Shown here in pieces: positions 15,551 to 24,774 of a DNA stretch of 64,000 nt. The position numbers and the translations under genes were made by a program. Below the pieces are notes generated by a model that did not search any database, was not told the DNA's origin, and was given only the letters and a program-made list of their open reading frames with translations. The stretch's first letter is position 1. Every line of letters begins with the position of its first letter. Source of the stretch: Methylobacterium nodulans ORS 2060 (GTDB lineage Bacteria; Pseudomonadota; Alphaproteobacteria; Rhizobiales; Beijerinckiaceae); assembly GCF_000022085.1 (NCBI RefSeq), contig NC_011894.1:1638501-1702500 (forward strand), read 5' to 3'.

Positions 15551-15585
15551 AAACAAAACCCCGCTCACGGCCGTGCCGGGCGAGG
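15551..15585 (-). terminator. Rho-independent terminator
   Basis: On the minus strand CCTCGC and GCGGGG (one T-G pair) close a GC-rich hairpin that is followed by TTTTGTTT. It lies 24 bp beyond the stop of the 51-residue membrane protein. Confidence 0.65.
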
Positions 15586-15608
15586 TTGATGGGCTGAGCC
15601 GGAGCCGA

Positions 15609-15764
15609 TTAGGCGGCGAGCTTCGCGGCCAGAATCTCGTTCTCGTTGCCTGCGACCAGCGGCAGGACAGGAGTCTTGGGGGTCAGGCGATCGGCGGCCA
15701 CCAGCACCAGCGAAGCGTTCACGGCGGCGGCAGCGACGAGGCCGAGGAAGGCGAGAGCGATCAT
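15609..15764 (-). CDS. Small single-helix membrane protein (51 aa)
   Basis: The frame starting at ATG 15764 encodes a hydrophobic helix (MIALAFLGLVAAAAVNASLV) and a short hydrophilic tail ending ENEILAAKLAA. The ribosome site is weak, but a proper terminator follows, which argues for a real gene. No family is recognised. Confidence 0.5.
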   Translation of the reverse strand: MIALAFLGLVAAAAVNASLVLVAADRLTPKTPVLPLVAGNENEILAAKLAA

Positions 15765-16122
15765 CTGAGAGGTTCCGAGTGGCGTTGTGCGACGCACCAA
15801 ATATGGCACCGCACAATGCTGATTGGTATACCACATACTAGATGGAAGCCATGCGGCCTCGGCATGCCTCTTCACGCGCCTCAGTTCACGCGCTTCAGCT
15901 CCGCACCCGTTTCGGGTGATGGCCCTGGGACATGGGCCTCGGCCTTGCAGGCAGGCTGACGCCGGAGGTGGTCGGGTTCCCGCCGCAGCGATGCGCAAAA
16001 GGGATCGCGCTGCCGTTTCGCGGAAGCGGCTTGGCGCGCATGGTATTCGGCTGCCCCTATCCTGCCGATGGGGCTCTCGATTCCGCCCCGCCAAACCGGT
16101 ACGCCCGGTCTGGGCCGGGCAC
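15765..16122. other. Intergenic region without a recognisable gene
   Basis: I see no gene or repeat here. The stretch at 15795-15845 is AT-richer and may hold the promoter of the 51-residue protein. Confidence 0.35.
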
Positions 16123-16611
16123 TCAGTATTCGTCCTGCGGAGCGTACCGGTCAGCCAGCGCGGTGATCATCGTTTCCAGGCGCCTGAGGTTGTTTTCAGC
16201 GTCGCGCACCTTCCCCGACATGCACTGCGTGTGGGCGGACCGATACCACAGCAACATGGTATTGAAGTCCGTCAGGCCGGCAGAGACATGCAGGCGAGCA
16301 CGACGTCCGACCTCGCGGTCGAACCACGGCCGAACCGCCTGCTCGATCTGGGCGCAGTGCGCCGCAGGCTCAGTGACAGCCGTTGCTTCGGAAGTGGGTG
16401 GCGACACCAGCATCGTTGCCCAGAATGCTGCTGTTGCAAGTGCAAAGGCCGATCCGAACAGTCTCAGAGCGGTTCTCGAACGTTGTCCGAGCCGCTTGGC
16501 GCGGCGCGACGCCGTCCATTCGAAGCGCGGCATTCCCAGAATGTCTTCAGGATGACAATAGGAGTAGTGAGCCGATCCGTCGGCATGCTGATGAGCGATG
16601 GGCTTCTGCAT
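16123..16611 (-). CDS. Hypothetical single-pass membrane protein
   Basis: A 162-residue protein starting at ATG 16611 with AAGGAGC five bases upstream. Residues about 1-48 are polar and basic, one hydrophobic helix follows (FGSAFALATAAFWATMLV), and the last 90 residues are probably periplasmic, with three Cys and a helical end (DAENNLRRLETMITALADRY). The signal-anchor topology is clear. I recognise no family. Confidence 0.65.
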   Translation of the reverse strand: MQKPIAHQHADGSAHYSYCHPEDILGMPRFEWTASRRAKRLGQRSRTALRLFGSAFALATAAFWATMLVSPPTSEATAVTEPAAHCAQIEQAVRPWFDREVGRRARLHVSAGLTDFNTMLLWYRSAHTQCMSGKVRDAENNLRRLETMITALADRYAPQDEY

Positions 16612-17369
16612 GGTAAGCTCCTTCTGTGGAGCTGCTGCACACCACGAAAGCGCTTAGACTCTCAAAGCCCTAAGCATAAGTTGCGACAGCATGAACGATT
16701 CGGCTGAACTCATGACGTCAGCCGTCGATCATGGTCGGCGTGCGGAACCGCTTACGGTGATCACCGTCAGCGGACTCGGCGGTCGCCGGTATGTGGCCTC
16801 TCACTCAAGGTTACGCATACGACACTGCAAGGAGCTTGGCTGCTGGTTCGGGCTGCAATATCGTATGTGGCGAAGCTTGAAGCAGGTTCTATTATGCCAC
16901 GGCAGCGTTCTCGCTGAAAGGTTCTTTTTGCAGAAAAACAAGAATGGTAGCGCTTTCATTGCCAGCTGGGCGGTTACACGAAGGCGAGATCATGCATGTG
17001 GTGGATGCTTATTACATGGATTACAGCAATGGACCGCGCGTTCTGACGATTGGCGACCGCATCGATATTGCACAATCGGAATTGAGGGGCGCGATCTGCC
17101 GAATGCGGCGGTGGCGTTACTGACCCGCGTTGCTCATCGAGGGCGTCGCCTGCGTCGCGGCGTTCCCGGCCGCGGATCATGGACGTCCTCTTGGCCCGCG
17201 AGTTCTTGACCCGCGAGGTCGAGCCGGAGCGTCCGACGAGGCTATGCCGATGAGCAGGAAAGCGCCGCTTCACAGCCCTTGGCGCCAGATGCGCCGGCAT
17301 CGTGGGCCCTTGGTGTGATGAGGGCGCTCCACACGTCCGAGGGAAAGACGACGGTCGATCGTGTCGCTT
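16612..17369. other. Accessory stretch with only doubtful short frames
   Basis: Base composition is lower in GC and irregular here. A 43-codon plus-strand frame at 16992-17123 (MHVVDAYYMDYSNGPRVLT start) has an AAGGCGAG site but no recognisable relatives, and a longer plus-strand frame from 16691 lacks coding character. I consider the region mostly decayed DNA. Confidence 0.3.
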
Positions 17370-17392
17370 GGAGGCCGCTATCCGCGGCCTCC
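17370..17392 (-). terminator. Hairpin after the DUF6894 gene
   Basis: GGAGGCCGC, a 5-nt loop and GCGGCCTCC form a perfect 9-bp stem eight bases past the stop codon. There is no T-run. Confidence 0.45.
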
Positions 17393-17399
17393 GCCGGCA

Positions 17400-17618
17400 T
17401 CAAGAGATCGGGATGGTGACAAGGATCGTGTCCGCTCCCGCACGTATGATGAATTTCCAGCCCCTTCCGAGGCTGGCCAGCTCTCCATCCAAGCGCATCT
17501 CTTGTATCGCGGCTTCGGCTTGCTTCAGCGCATCTGCGAGGTCGTCCGCCTCCACGCCCTCGTTGTCGGGGATGGTGGTGCGCCCATCGGTGAGGTCGAA
17601 GTGGAAGCACTGCGCCAC
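17400..17618 (-). CDS. DUF6894-type small protein
   Basis: A 72-residue protein with a GTG start at 17618 and GGGAGGGA six bases upstream. It shows the family layout: FHFDLTDGRTTIPDNEGVEA, a central helix (DDLADALKQAEAAIQEMRLD) and a final strand with an ILVTIP-type end. Such proteins occur in many paralogues in Methylobacterium and Bradyrhizobium; the function is unknown. Confidence 0.72.
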   Translation of the reverse strand: MAQCFHFDLTDGRTTIPDNEGVEADDLADALKQAEAAIQEMRLDGELASLGRGWKFIIRAGADTILVTIPIS

Positions 17619-17891
17619 GTGGCTCCCTCCCGGTGCGGATTGCGATCAACCCTGATTGCCGTCCCACGCAGTCAACCACAGTTACCCCTGACCAAAACAA
17701 AATGTGGCCTGCTTTCTTTGTGTGCAATCAGACATGTAATGATAAGCTTCACTTACTTGTTACTATTTTGGGTTGGCGGTATGCTAGAAATAGGTAGGCT
17801 GATGCGCCTAAAGAAGCGCCGCTCTAGCTCGATGGTATGAGTCTGAAGGCTGTCCGGGTAAGTATACTCACCCCCAGTTTTGGAGACAGAA

Positions 17892-18032
17892 ATGAATCTC
17901 ATGCTGTCAGAGATCGAGCCGGAGCACAAAAGCGAAGGCATTTCCTCAAACGGAACAAATATTCGCACTCATATCAAGGATCTGATCAGGAAAATTGCCG
18001 CTATTAAAAACGAAACAAAGGCACAGATATAG
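17892..18032 (+). CDS. Possible 46-residue protein in an AT-rich patch
   Basis: ATG 17892 follows GGAG by six bases and opens a 46-codon frame ending at TAG 18030. The product is charged and helical (IRTHIKDLIRKIAAIKNETK). The surrounding DNA (about 17690-18080) is far AT-richer than the rest of the window, a sign of transfer. A second short frame (17739-17840) with a hydrophobic start lies just upstream. No family is recognised. Confidence 0.4.
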   Translation: MNLMLSEIEPEHKSEGISSNGTNIRTHIKDLIRKIAAIKNETKAQI

Positions 18033-18340
18033 GATTTTCCATGAATTAATAGTCATGCTTTGATTTCTTTGTCTGAGACCATGAGGAGTTCGCCTTGCTC
18101 GCAATGTCGTTCGAGACAGCGTAATTATCTTCAGGGCTTCAAGGACGGCGAATCTGCCGGGTGTGCACCGGGATGGGGCGTATAGAATTCTTCGCATGAG
18201 CAGACGAAACCGCCGTGGAGCAGTTCGGCGCTGCGGTCGGCATGAGCCGTGTCGCGTGCAGAGGTGGTGCGATTGCGCGCGGCGCGCTGCCGGCGAAGCA
18301 CCCGCCAGAGGCAGACGGGCTCTCGGCCGCGCCGGGCCCG

Positions 18341-18413
18341 AGCTGCTGACGCATCGGGCCGTCGACAATCCGAGACCGGAACCAACGGTCATTTTCAAGG
18401 CCGGTTGGGATCA
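18341..18413. repeat. Dispersed palindrome, family I, copy B (short)
   Basis: The reverse complement carries CCAACCGGCCTTGAAAATGA, then CCGTTGGTTCCGGTCTCGGA and CGGCCCGATGCGTCAGCAG, matching copies C and D but lacking the central CCAAGCC stem. From 18414 to about 18494 it runs directly into a fragment of the family III repeat (ACGGATGAAACCGGCCG block), so two repeat families meet here. No gene is visible between 18033 and 18583. Confidence 0.6.
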
Positions 18414-18583
18414 GTTCGCCACCAGCTGCGCCGACCCTGACGGATGAAACCGGCCGCAAGGGCGCCCCCATGGCAGCCTCACCGGCCCCTGCTGAGCGCG
18501 CTATTACAAGGTGCGGCGATCGCGGATCGCGCAGGCTGCCTCTGGCCGGCGGACGAGGCCGCGCAGCCGGTTCGGACCGAGAG

Positions 18584-19096
18584 TCAGGCAGTCCGAGCGA
18601 TCAGCCGACGCGCGAAGGCCCGGGCGCGCCTCGCAGCAGCGACAGCCACTTGCCAAGCCCGGGTAGCCCGGACGGAGGCGAGCAGCGCCTCGCGCACCTG
18701 AACGACGAATCCGATCGCGACGGCGAGCCAGCTGATCGTGAGGAGCTTGGCGCGCCCTGCGTGGTAGATGCGCTCGACCAGCACGAAACTGATGAGATAG
18801 GCGCTGGCGAGGAGCGCGAGCCCGCCCCAGAGATGTCCCTCTGCCATCCAGATCACGCCGAGCACCTTCAGAGGCTCGACCCCGAGAAAGGGAACGGCGA
18901 GGAGCGCGAGAATCGCGTATCGCGGCAGGCGAGCGACACCGGCCTCCAGGCGGCGCACGAGAGCAAGCCGGGACAGCGCGTCGTAGAGGGGGCGGTAGAG
19001 CGGACGCGCCAGCTCCGCGCCGATGACGAACGCCGCGACCGCGATGTCGGCGAGGCCGAGCAGGGCGCGCATTGGCAGCGAGCGTGTTCGAGGCAT
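18584..19096 (-). CDS. Hypothetical polytopic membrane protein
   Basis: A 170-residue protein starting at ATG 19096 with GGAG upstream. Three to four hydrophobic segments are visible (LLGLADIAVAAFVIGAEL, YAILALLAVPFLGVEPLKVL, HLWGGLALLASAYLISFVLV, LLTISWLAVAIGFVVQV), and the C-terminus is Arg-rich. No family is recognised. It lies just downstream of a truncated IS3 element on the same strand. Confidence 0.6.
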   Translation of the reverse strand: MPRTRSLPMRALLGLADIAVAAFVIGAELARPLYRPLYDALSRLALVRRLEAGVARLPRYAILALLAVPFLGVEPLKVLGVIWMAEGHLWGGLALLASAYLISFVLVERIYHAGRAKLLTISWLAVAIGFVVQVREALLASVRATRAWQVAVAAARRARAFARRLIARTA

Positions 19097-19299
19097 GGCC
19101 GCTCCGGGAGACAAGGAAGCTTGGCAGGAGAGCCATGATGGCACAGTCGCTCGCGCCGAGCAGGGCCAACGCTCGTGCAGGAGTGTCGCAGACCGTCGGC
19201 TGCACGACGGCCGATGCTCCCCATGGGCCCGAAGGAGGCCCGCTCCACGGTTCCGATGCCAGAGAAAGAGGCGATCATCGCGCTTTGCGTCGGCACATG

Positions 19300-19497
19300 C
19301 TGCTCTGTCTCCAAGCCCTTCATTCGACGGACTTGGCTCGACTTCAAGCCTCCGTACTCTTTGCGCCATCGATAATACGTCACCTCGGTCACACTGATGG
19401 CGCGGATTGCTGCCGCCACAGTCCGACCCTGAGAGATCAACAGGTCCGCCTGCCGCGGCTTGGCGACAATCTCCTCGGGCTTGGGTCGCTTGGCCAT
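19300..19497 (-). pseudogene. IS3-family transposase OrfA, 5' fragment
   Basis: The first 66 codons match the IS3/IS407-group OrfA start (MAKRPKPEEIVAKPRQADLL, then VTEVTYYRWRKEYGGLKSSQ), including the helix-turn-helix. After GLETEQ the sequence becomes unrelated, so the rest of OrfA and all of OrfB are missing. A start with a GAAGGACGAG site is intact at 19497. Confidence 0.75.
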
Positions 19498-19555
19498 CTC
19501 GTCCGTCCTTCAGGCTCACAATCCATGCCAAAGAGCGGACCATTCCTGTGGGGGG
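19498..19555 (-). mobile_element. Left end of the truncated IS3 element
   Basis: Read on the minus strand, the DNA before the OrfA start begins CCCCCCACAGGAATGGTCCG and leads directly into the ribosome site. At 19556 the sequence changes to terminase coding sequence on the other strand. This is consistent with the IS end abutting the gene it disrupted. Confidence 0.5.
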
Positions 19556-19768
19556 ATCAGGCATCCGGTGCTGCGCTGGTGCGTGCACAACGCGGTGCCG
19601 GTCTACGGCGACACCGGGCTTCCCTACATCTCGAAACGGAAGAGCACGCAGGCGATCGATGTGCTGGTGGCTGCCGCAATGGCAACGGGCCGGGCCGAAT
19701 CAGGCGAGGGCGGGCGCTCGGCCTTCGACGAGGCCGACTTCGATCCGATGTGGTGCGTCGCGCTTTGA
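19556..19768 (+). pseudogene. Phage terminase large subunit, C-terminal fragment
   Basis: The frame from the IS junction to TGA 19768 encodes IRHPVLRWCVHNAVPVYGD, then KRKSTQAIDVLVAAAMATGR, the typical C-terminus of HK97-type terminase large subunits (HPVLRWC...N, K-KSTGRIDGLVALAMA). The nuclease and ATPase parts upstream are lost. It is direct evidence of an eroded prophage beside the tRNA gene. Confidence 0.65.
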
Positions 19769-19851
19769 GAAGCGCCTAAAAGGCGCTGACACCACAGTGA
19801 CACCCGGGTGTCTGACGAAGGTGACACAACACGCTAAGTCATTGAGGTTGT

Positions 19852-19928
19852 TGGCGCACCCGACACGATTCGAACGTGTGACCTTTGCCTTCGGAGGGCA
19901 ACGCTCTATCCAGCTGAGCTACGGGTGC
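19852..19928 (-). tRNA. tRNA-Arg (anticodon CCG)
   Basis: On the minus strand the 77 bases fold into a complete cloverleaf: acceptor GCACCCG/CGGGTGC, D-arm GCTC...GAGC, anticodon stem TTGCC/GGCAA with loop CTCCGAA (anticodon CCG, reads CGG), T-arm ACACG-TTCGAAT-CGTGT, and an encoded CCA. Nearby phage and integrase remnants suggest it served as an integration site. Confidence 0.95.
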
Positions 19929-20021
19929 TGACCGCGGCCCCTCAGTAGCGCAAGAGGCGGCAGGGTGCAACGGCGAAGGAGAGATTGAATCCGCTCAAGG
20001 GGATCCGGCGAGCCCTCCTCA

Positions 20022-20059
20022 GGCAAAGGTCACACGGTCGAATCGTGGCGGGTGCGCCA
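20022..20059 (+). repeat. Inverted partial copy of the tRNA-Arg 3' half (att-like site)
   Basis: These 38 bases match the 3' half of the tRNA-Arg gene at 36 of 38 positions, from the 3' anticodon stem through the CCA, but lie on the opposite strand about 95 bp away. The two changes are T to G in the T-arm. Such copies of a tRNA end are typical traces of site-specific integration; the inverted orientation implies a later inversion. Confidence 0.75.
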
Positions 20060-20737
20060 GGCAGCGAAGGATGGAGCTGCCGCGGGCCGGCAATGCGCCC
20101 CGGATGCGGACGGAGTGCGCTGCGGTCGAAGGCATGTGCCGCTCGTGCGCCGCCTGCGGGTCCGTATGGCCGAGGAGCACGATGCTCCTGAACCCGGACC
20201 GGTGCGGAGCATCGACGCCTCGACGAAGGCAGCGAGAATATCTGGGACATCGGTATCACGCACACGCCGTGCCAGGATGTGGTCCGCATACAGCGCTGCT
20301 GCCAGTGAGGAGCGCACGGGCAGCCGAGCCCCGTTCGCGACCGCCGCCGTGCAGACCGCGACCATGCCCTCCTCGGGCTGGACGATGATGCCGAAGCCCG
20401 CGTGAAACGGGCCGGCATCGAACAGTCTCATCCCGATCACGAGGTTCTCCGGCGCGGAGGCTTCGAGGCTCTCGTCGAGTAGCCAGAGCCGCCGTCCCGC
20501 AGCGAGCAGATCCTCGAGCCACACGCCCGCGTGCTCATGCCACTCGGCCACTCGGAAGGTCGAGAAGAACGCACCTGCAAGCCGTGGAGCGAGGTCCTGC
20601 TCCGGCGGAGCCAGAGCGGCGAGGCGGTCGCGCAGAAAGCTGTCGAACACGCGTCTTCCGCGCTGGTTGAGCTCGAACAGCGCGATGTCGAAGAGCATGT
20701 TCAAGACCGTTTCGTCCTCAAGCTGCGCCTGATCCAT
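20030..20737 (-). pseudogene. Hypothetical gene truncated at the att-like copy
   Basis: From ATG 20737 the frame encodes a coherent protein (QLEDETVLNMLFDIALFELN, FFSTFRVAEWHEHAGVWLED, ADHILARRVRDTDVPDILAA). Near 20230 it switches to Arg/Ser/Pro-rich sequence of non-coding character. Its stop codon lies inside the inverted tRNA-Arg copy, so the true C-terminus was probably lost at the integration boundary. I do not recognise the family. Confidence 0.5.
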
Positions 20738-20749
20738 GAGGTTGAGTTG

Positions 20750-21166
20750 CTTCGCGGAGGCCGTTCGAGGCGCCCCGCGACGCTTCCGGATCTTCCGTCG
20801 CACCGAGCCGCTCCTTGAAGCGCCAGTGCGGAGCCGCGTCATCAAACATGCCGATCTTCGCGCGGTTCGCCGGCTGCACCCCGCCTCCGAGCCAGGAGAT
20901 GAGCGACGCGGCAACCCTGTCGACCGGTCGCATGCCGGTCGCGTTCGGCACCAGCGTCGGCTGGTCGAGGGCGACGAGGCGCAGACTGCAGGCGGCGCCC
21001 TCTGCTTCGATCGCTGCGAGGGCTGCGTCAAATGACGTTGGCGGCACGAGTGTGCGGCCTCCGGCGCATGATCGAGGCGGATCGTGCAGATCGCGCCCGG
21101 CGCGCGGGGGGTGTCGGTCCAAGCCGAGTCGAAGCCGATGATACTTATCGCCCCGGCTACGCTCAC
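20750..21166 (-). pseudogene. DUF429-family gene, frameshifted and truncated
   Basis: A GTG start at 21166 opens the family N-terminus (ISIIGFDSAWTDTPRAPGAI). The continuation lies in another frame from about 21045 on (LVALDQPTLVPNATGMRPVD, RVAASLISWLGGGVQPANRA, KIGMFDDAAPHWRFKERLGA) and then breaks off near ATEDPEASRG. Family members are predicted RNase-H-like nucleases of about 250-300 residues, so about half is missing. At least one frameshift separates the pieces. Confidence 0.6.
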
Positions 21167-21445
21167 GGGCGGCTGCCCTGAATGTGAGACGCACCATCTT
21201 CTGGCAGCTCCCGCTCCTTCGGCACCTCACCCAGGCGCTTACAATCTGTCGTTCGGCTCACGGATCTCGCGCCCCGGGGGACCGGAGCAGGTCTTCGACG
21301 ACGCCAAGACAGTTCGGCTGTTCGAGGTGATCGACGAGCTGAATCGGAGTGCGGTGGCGTGACAGGGCAACTTCGGGAGAGGAAGAACGCGAAGAAGCTG
21401 TGAGCGTCCGTGGGTTCGCGCATGTCGTGTCGCAGATGCTTTCCG

Positions 21446-22078
21446 TCAATCGTTCTGCCTGTTCTGGATCATCTCCACCCACTGCTCGGTCGGCTGCGCG
21501 CCCGAGACGGCCCACTTGCGGTCGACGATGAAGAACGGCACGCCCGTGACCTGCATCTGTGCGGCTTGCTGTTCAATGTTCTCGACGAGCTGCGTTAGCT
21601 TCTCGCTGCAGAGCGCCTCGACGACGAGGTCACGATCGAGGCCTGCCGCTACGCCGATATCGAGCAGCACGTCGGAATCGCCGATGTCCCGACCCTCCTC
21701 GAAGTAGGCGCGAAAGAGCGCGCCTACGACCGGGTCGGCGCGTCCCACATGCATCCCGGCTGCGATCAGCATGTGGGCGCGTCGCGTGTTTGGCGTCCGG
21801 GTCATCCTCTCGAAGGCGAAGCTGATGCCGTCCTGTCGCCCGAGCTCGGCCATCTGCGCGTCGAGCTGGGCGCTTCGCTCGGCCCCGAACTTCCGGGCGC
21901 GGTAGAGGGCGCGCTCCATGCCCTCGGCCGGCATGTCGGGGTTGAGCTCGAAAGGCAGCCACTCGACCGCGGCGGTCTCGCGCAGGCCCAGCTGGTCAAG
22001 GGCGCGTTCGAGCCGGCGCTTGCCGAGGTAGCACCAGGGACAGATGACGTCGGAGAAGACGGCGATCGTCAGCGGCAT
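21446..22078 (-). CDS. DsbA-family thiol oxidoreductase (FrnE-like)
   Basis: A 210-residue thioredoxin-fold protein starting at ATG 22078 (GGAG upstream; an in-frame GTG at 22120 is possible). The active site is SDVICPWCYLGKRRLE, a CPWC motif near residue 11. The helical insert and the cis-Pro region VTGVPFFIVDRKWAVSGAQP fit the FrnE / 2-hydroxychromene-2-carboxylate isomerase-like group of cytoplasmic DsbA proteins. There is no signal peptide. Roles in oxidative stress are known for relatives; the substrate is unknown here. Confidence 0.85.
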   Translation of the reverse strand: MPLTIAVFSDVICPWCYLGKRRLERALDQLGLRETAAVEWLPFELNPDMPAEGMERALYRARKFGAERSAQLDAQMAELGRQDGISFAFERMTRTPNTRRAHMLIAAGMHVGRADPVVGALFRAYFEEGRDIGDSDVLLDIGVAAGLDRDLVVEALCSEKLTQLVENIEQQAAQMQVTGVPFFIVDRKWAVSGAQPTEQWVEMIQNRQND

Positions 22079-22394
22079 GGCGGGCTCCTGCTCCTGCTCG
22101 ACGTGGCTGATGGTGGTCACGAACGCTCGTCCTGCTCACCCAGGATCCGGAGCACCTGTAGGATGGGCTGGGAGCGTCGCTGAGCAGCTTGGCAGGGTCG
22201 AGGGCCAGGGGGTGGATAGCTGATCGTGTGCATGCCCGCCAGCGGCCTCCCCAGCGGTTTGGCCCCGGCAGATCAAGAAAATGCGTTTCTTAGGCGAAAC
22301 GCCAAGGGCCGACCGCCATAAAGAGCAAGTCGCGGCGCCGCGCTCTCGAAACCACACCAGAAGGAACCCAACGGATGACCTCCTCATCCGAATG
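22079..22394. other. Region without an intact gene
   Basis: The sequence between the oxidoreductase start and the integrase remnant holds no recognisable gene and probably includes the place where the integrase lost its 3' end. Confidence 0.35.
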
Positions 22395-23040
22395 CATCGG
22401 GTCGAGAGTGGGACATCGCGGCTGCTGCCGTTCTTCGTCAGGGGTAGGTGCGCGATGCGCTGATCGAGGTCGACGTGCTCCCAGCGGAGCGACAGCAGCT
22501 TGCCGCGGCGCATGCCGGTCTCGATGGCGAGCACGATCAGCGGTCGGAGATAGCGCACCCGTCCGGCATCGGCAGCAGCGGGGAGGATCTGCTCCTCGTT
22601 GCCTTCTGGACGAGCGTGCGGCCTCGTGGAACGGCAGGGCGCCTGACCAGCTTGCACGGGTTCTGGGCGAGGTAGATGCCCCACTCGCGGTGCGCCGTGT
22701 CGATCGCGTGACTGATCGTGTTCAGCTCGCGGATGACAGTCGCGGGCGCGACGGTCTTCAGGCGCTCGTCGCGGTAGGTGGCGAGGTCCGCGGTCGAGAG
22801 CAGGGCCAGGGTCCGATGACAGATCGGCCGCCGCAGGATGGCGTTGATGCGTGCCATCTCCGAGACAGAGCTGCGCTTCTTGGGCGAGACCTCGTCGCGG
22901 TAGCGCGTGAGGACCTCGGCGAGTGTCCTGCTCCCGGCCGGACGGGTGTCGGGGAGAGCGCCGCAGCGGTCGAGCTCGGCTTCGAGGTTGCGGGCCGCCA
23001 AGGACGCGCTGCCAAGGTTCGTGTGCGAGATGTGGTGAGC
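22395..23040 (-). pseudogene. Tyrosine recombinase (integrase), frameshifted and 3'-truncated
   Basis: The N-terminal core-binding part is in one frame ([60 protein letters not shown]). The catalytic part is in another frame after about 22610 ([53 protein letters not shown]). The first catalytic Arg is present ([12 protein letters not shown]), but the HxxR and Tyr motifs are missing beyond 22400. It cannot be active. It fits an element once inserted at the tRNA-Arg gene. Confidence 0.72.
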
Positions 23041-23151
23041 GCGATTCGCACCCCTCCCAAACAGAGCTGACCGTTTTGAATTGTGAAGTGATCATCCAGC
23101 GCCTGTCGAGCATCCAGCTCAACGACGGTCTACAGGCCTCATATTGCGGGT

Positions 23152-23175
23152 CCCGCCGGCCAAACGGCCGGCGGG
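23152..23175 (-). terminator. Hairpin after the aldehyde dehydrogenase gene
   Basis: CCCGCCGGCC, loop AAAC and GGCCGGCGGG form a perfect 10-bp stem 15 bases past the stop. There is no T-run. Confidence 0.5.
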
Positions 23176-23190
23176 GCCGTACCGGGATGC

Positions 23191-24711
23191 TCAGAAGAAC
23201 CCGAGCGCCTTGGGCGAGTAGCTGACCAGCATGTTCTTGGTCTGCTGATAGTGGTCGAGCATCATCCTGTGGTTCTCACGGCCGATGCCGGACTGCTTGT
23301 AGCCGCCGAAGGCCGCGTGAGCCGGATAGGCGTGGTAGCAGTTCGTCCAGACGCGGCCGGCCTGGATCGCCCGGCCGAAGCGGTAGGCCCGGGTGATGTC
23401 GCGGGTCCACACGCCGGCCCCGAGCCCGTAGAGCGTGTCGTTGGCGATCGCCAGCGCCTCCTCGTCGTCCTTGAAGGTCGTCACCGACAGCACCGGCCCA
23501 AAAATCTCCTCCTGGAAGATCCGCATCCGGTTGTGGCCCTTGAACACCGTCGGCTTCACATAGAAGCCTTGCGCGAACTCGCCCTCCAGCCGGTTGCGCT
23601 CGCCGCCGGTGAGAAGCTGCGCGCCCTCCTGCTTGCCGATGTCGATGTAGGACAGGATCTTCTGGAGCTGCTCGCCCGAGGCCTGGGCGCCGATCATCGT
23701 GGCGGGATCGAGCGGCGAGCCCTGCTTGATGGCGTTCACGCGGGCGACCGCCTTCTCGATGAAGCGGTCGTAGATCGCTTCGTGCACCAGCGCCCGGCTG
23801 GGGCAGGTGCAGACCTCGCCCTGGTTGAGGGCGAACATCGTGAAGCCCTCCAGCGCCTTGTCCAGGAAGGCGTCGTCCTCGGCCAGCACGTCCTTGAAGA
23901 AGATGTTCGGCGACTTGCCGCCCAGCTCCAGCGTGACCGGGATCAGGTTCTGGCTGGCATACTGCATGATCAGCCGGCCGGTCGAGGTCTCGCCCGTGAA
24001 GGCGATCTTGGCGATCCGCGGCGAGGAGGCGAGCGGCTTGCCGGCCTCCAGCCCGAAGCCGTTGACGATGTTGAGCACCCCGGCCGGCAGCAGGTCGCCG
24101 ACGATCTCGGCCAGCACCAGCACCGAGGCCGGGGTCTGCTCGGCCGGCTTGAGCACCACGCAGTTGCCGGCCGCCAGCGCGGGGGCGAGCTTCCACACCG
24201 CCATCAGCAGGGGGAAGTTCCACGGGATGATCTGGCCGACCACGCCGAGCGGCTCGTGGAAGTGGTAGGCGACCGTGTCCTGGTCGATCTCGGAGAGCGA
24301 GCCCTCCTGCGCGCGGATGCAGCCCGCGAAGTAGCGGAAATGGTCGATGGCGAGCGGGATGTCGGCGTGGGTGGTCTCGCGGATCGGCTTGCCGTTGTCC
24401 CAGGTCTCGGCGAGCGCGAGGAGTTCGAGGTTCTCCTCCATGCGGTCGGCCATCCTGTTGAGGATGCGGGCGCGCTCGGCCGGCGCGGTGTGGCCCCAGG
24501 CCTCCTTGGCGGCGTGCGCGGCATCGAGCGCCCGCTCGATGTCCTGCGCGTCGGAGCGGGCCACCTCGCAGATCACCCGGCCGGTGAGCGGCGACGTGTT
24601 CTCGAAGTAGCGGCCGCCGGCCGGCGCCACCCACTGGCCGCCGATGAAGTTGTCGTAGCGCGCGGAGAACGGCGAGGCCGTCGTGCCGTGCAGGAATTCG
24701 GGCTTGTTCAT
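23191..24711 (-). CDS. NAD-dependent aldehyde dehydrogenase (ExaC/AcoD-like)
   Basis: A 506-residue cytoplasmic enzyme that oxidises aldehydes to acids. Catalytic residues are visible in [18 protein letters not shown] (general base Glu) and [20 protein letters not shown] (nucleophile Cys). Cofactor motifs are [20 protein letters not shown] and [19 protein letters not shown]. The [11 protein letters not shown] form and the PKALGFF C-terminus are typical of the acetaldehyde dehydrogenase group used in ethanol or acetoin metabolism. In a methylotroph-like host it probably handles short-chain aldehydes. It stands alone between remnants, yet is full-length. Confidence 0.9.
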   Translation of the reverse strand: MNKPEFLHGTTASPFSARYDNFIGGQWVAPAGGRYFENTSPLTGRVICEVARSDAQDIERALDAAHAAKEAWGHTAPAERARILNRMADRMEENLELLALAETWDNGKPIRETTHADIPLAIDHFRYFAGCIRAQEGSLSEIDQDTVAYHFHEPLGVVGQIIPWNFPLLMAVWKLAPALAAGNCVVLKPAEQTPASVLVLAEIVGDLLPAGVLNIVNGFGLEAGKPLASSPRIAKIAFTGETSTGRLIMQYASQNLIPVTLELGGKSPNIFFKDVLAEDDAFLDKALEGFTMFALNQGEVCTCPSRALVHEAIYDRFIEKAVARVNAIKQGSPLDPATMIGAQASGEQLQKILSYIDIGKQEGAQLLTGGERNRLEGEFAQGFYVKPTVFKGHNRMRIFQEEIFGPVLSVTTFKDDEEALAIANDTLYGLGAGVWTRDITRAYRFGRAIQAGRVWTNCYHAYPAHAAFGGYKQSGIGRENHRMMLDHYQQTKNMLVSYSPKALGFF

Positions 24712-24774
24712 CGTATCCCTCCCCAGCTATCTCCGACAACGGAACTGTAGAATTCCAGGCCGCTGTCAAGTTTG

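Noticed and set aside
16691..17209. 172-codon plus-strand frame
   Set aside because: No ribosome site, irregular amino-acid composition with many Arg and Cys, and no recognisable relatives.
20030..21166. A single long protein joining the DUF429 start to the downstream hypothetical gene
   Set aside because: The DUF429 similarity changes frame near 21045, so the continuous frame is made of unrelated parts.
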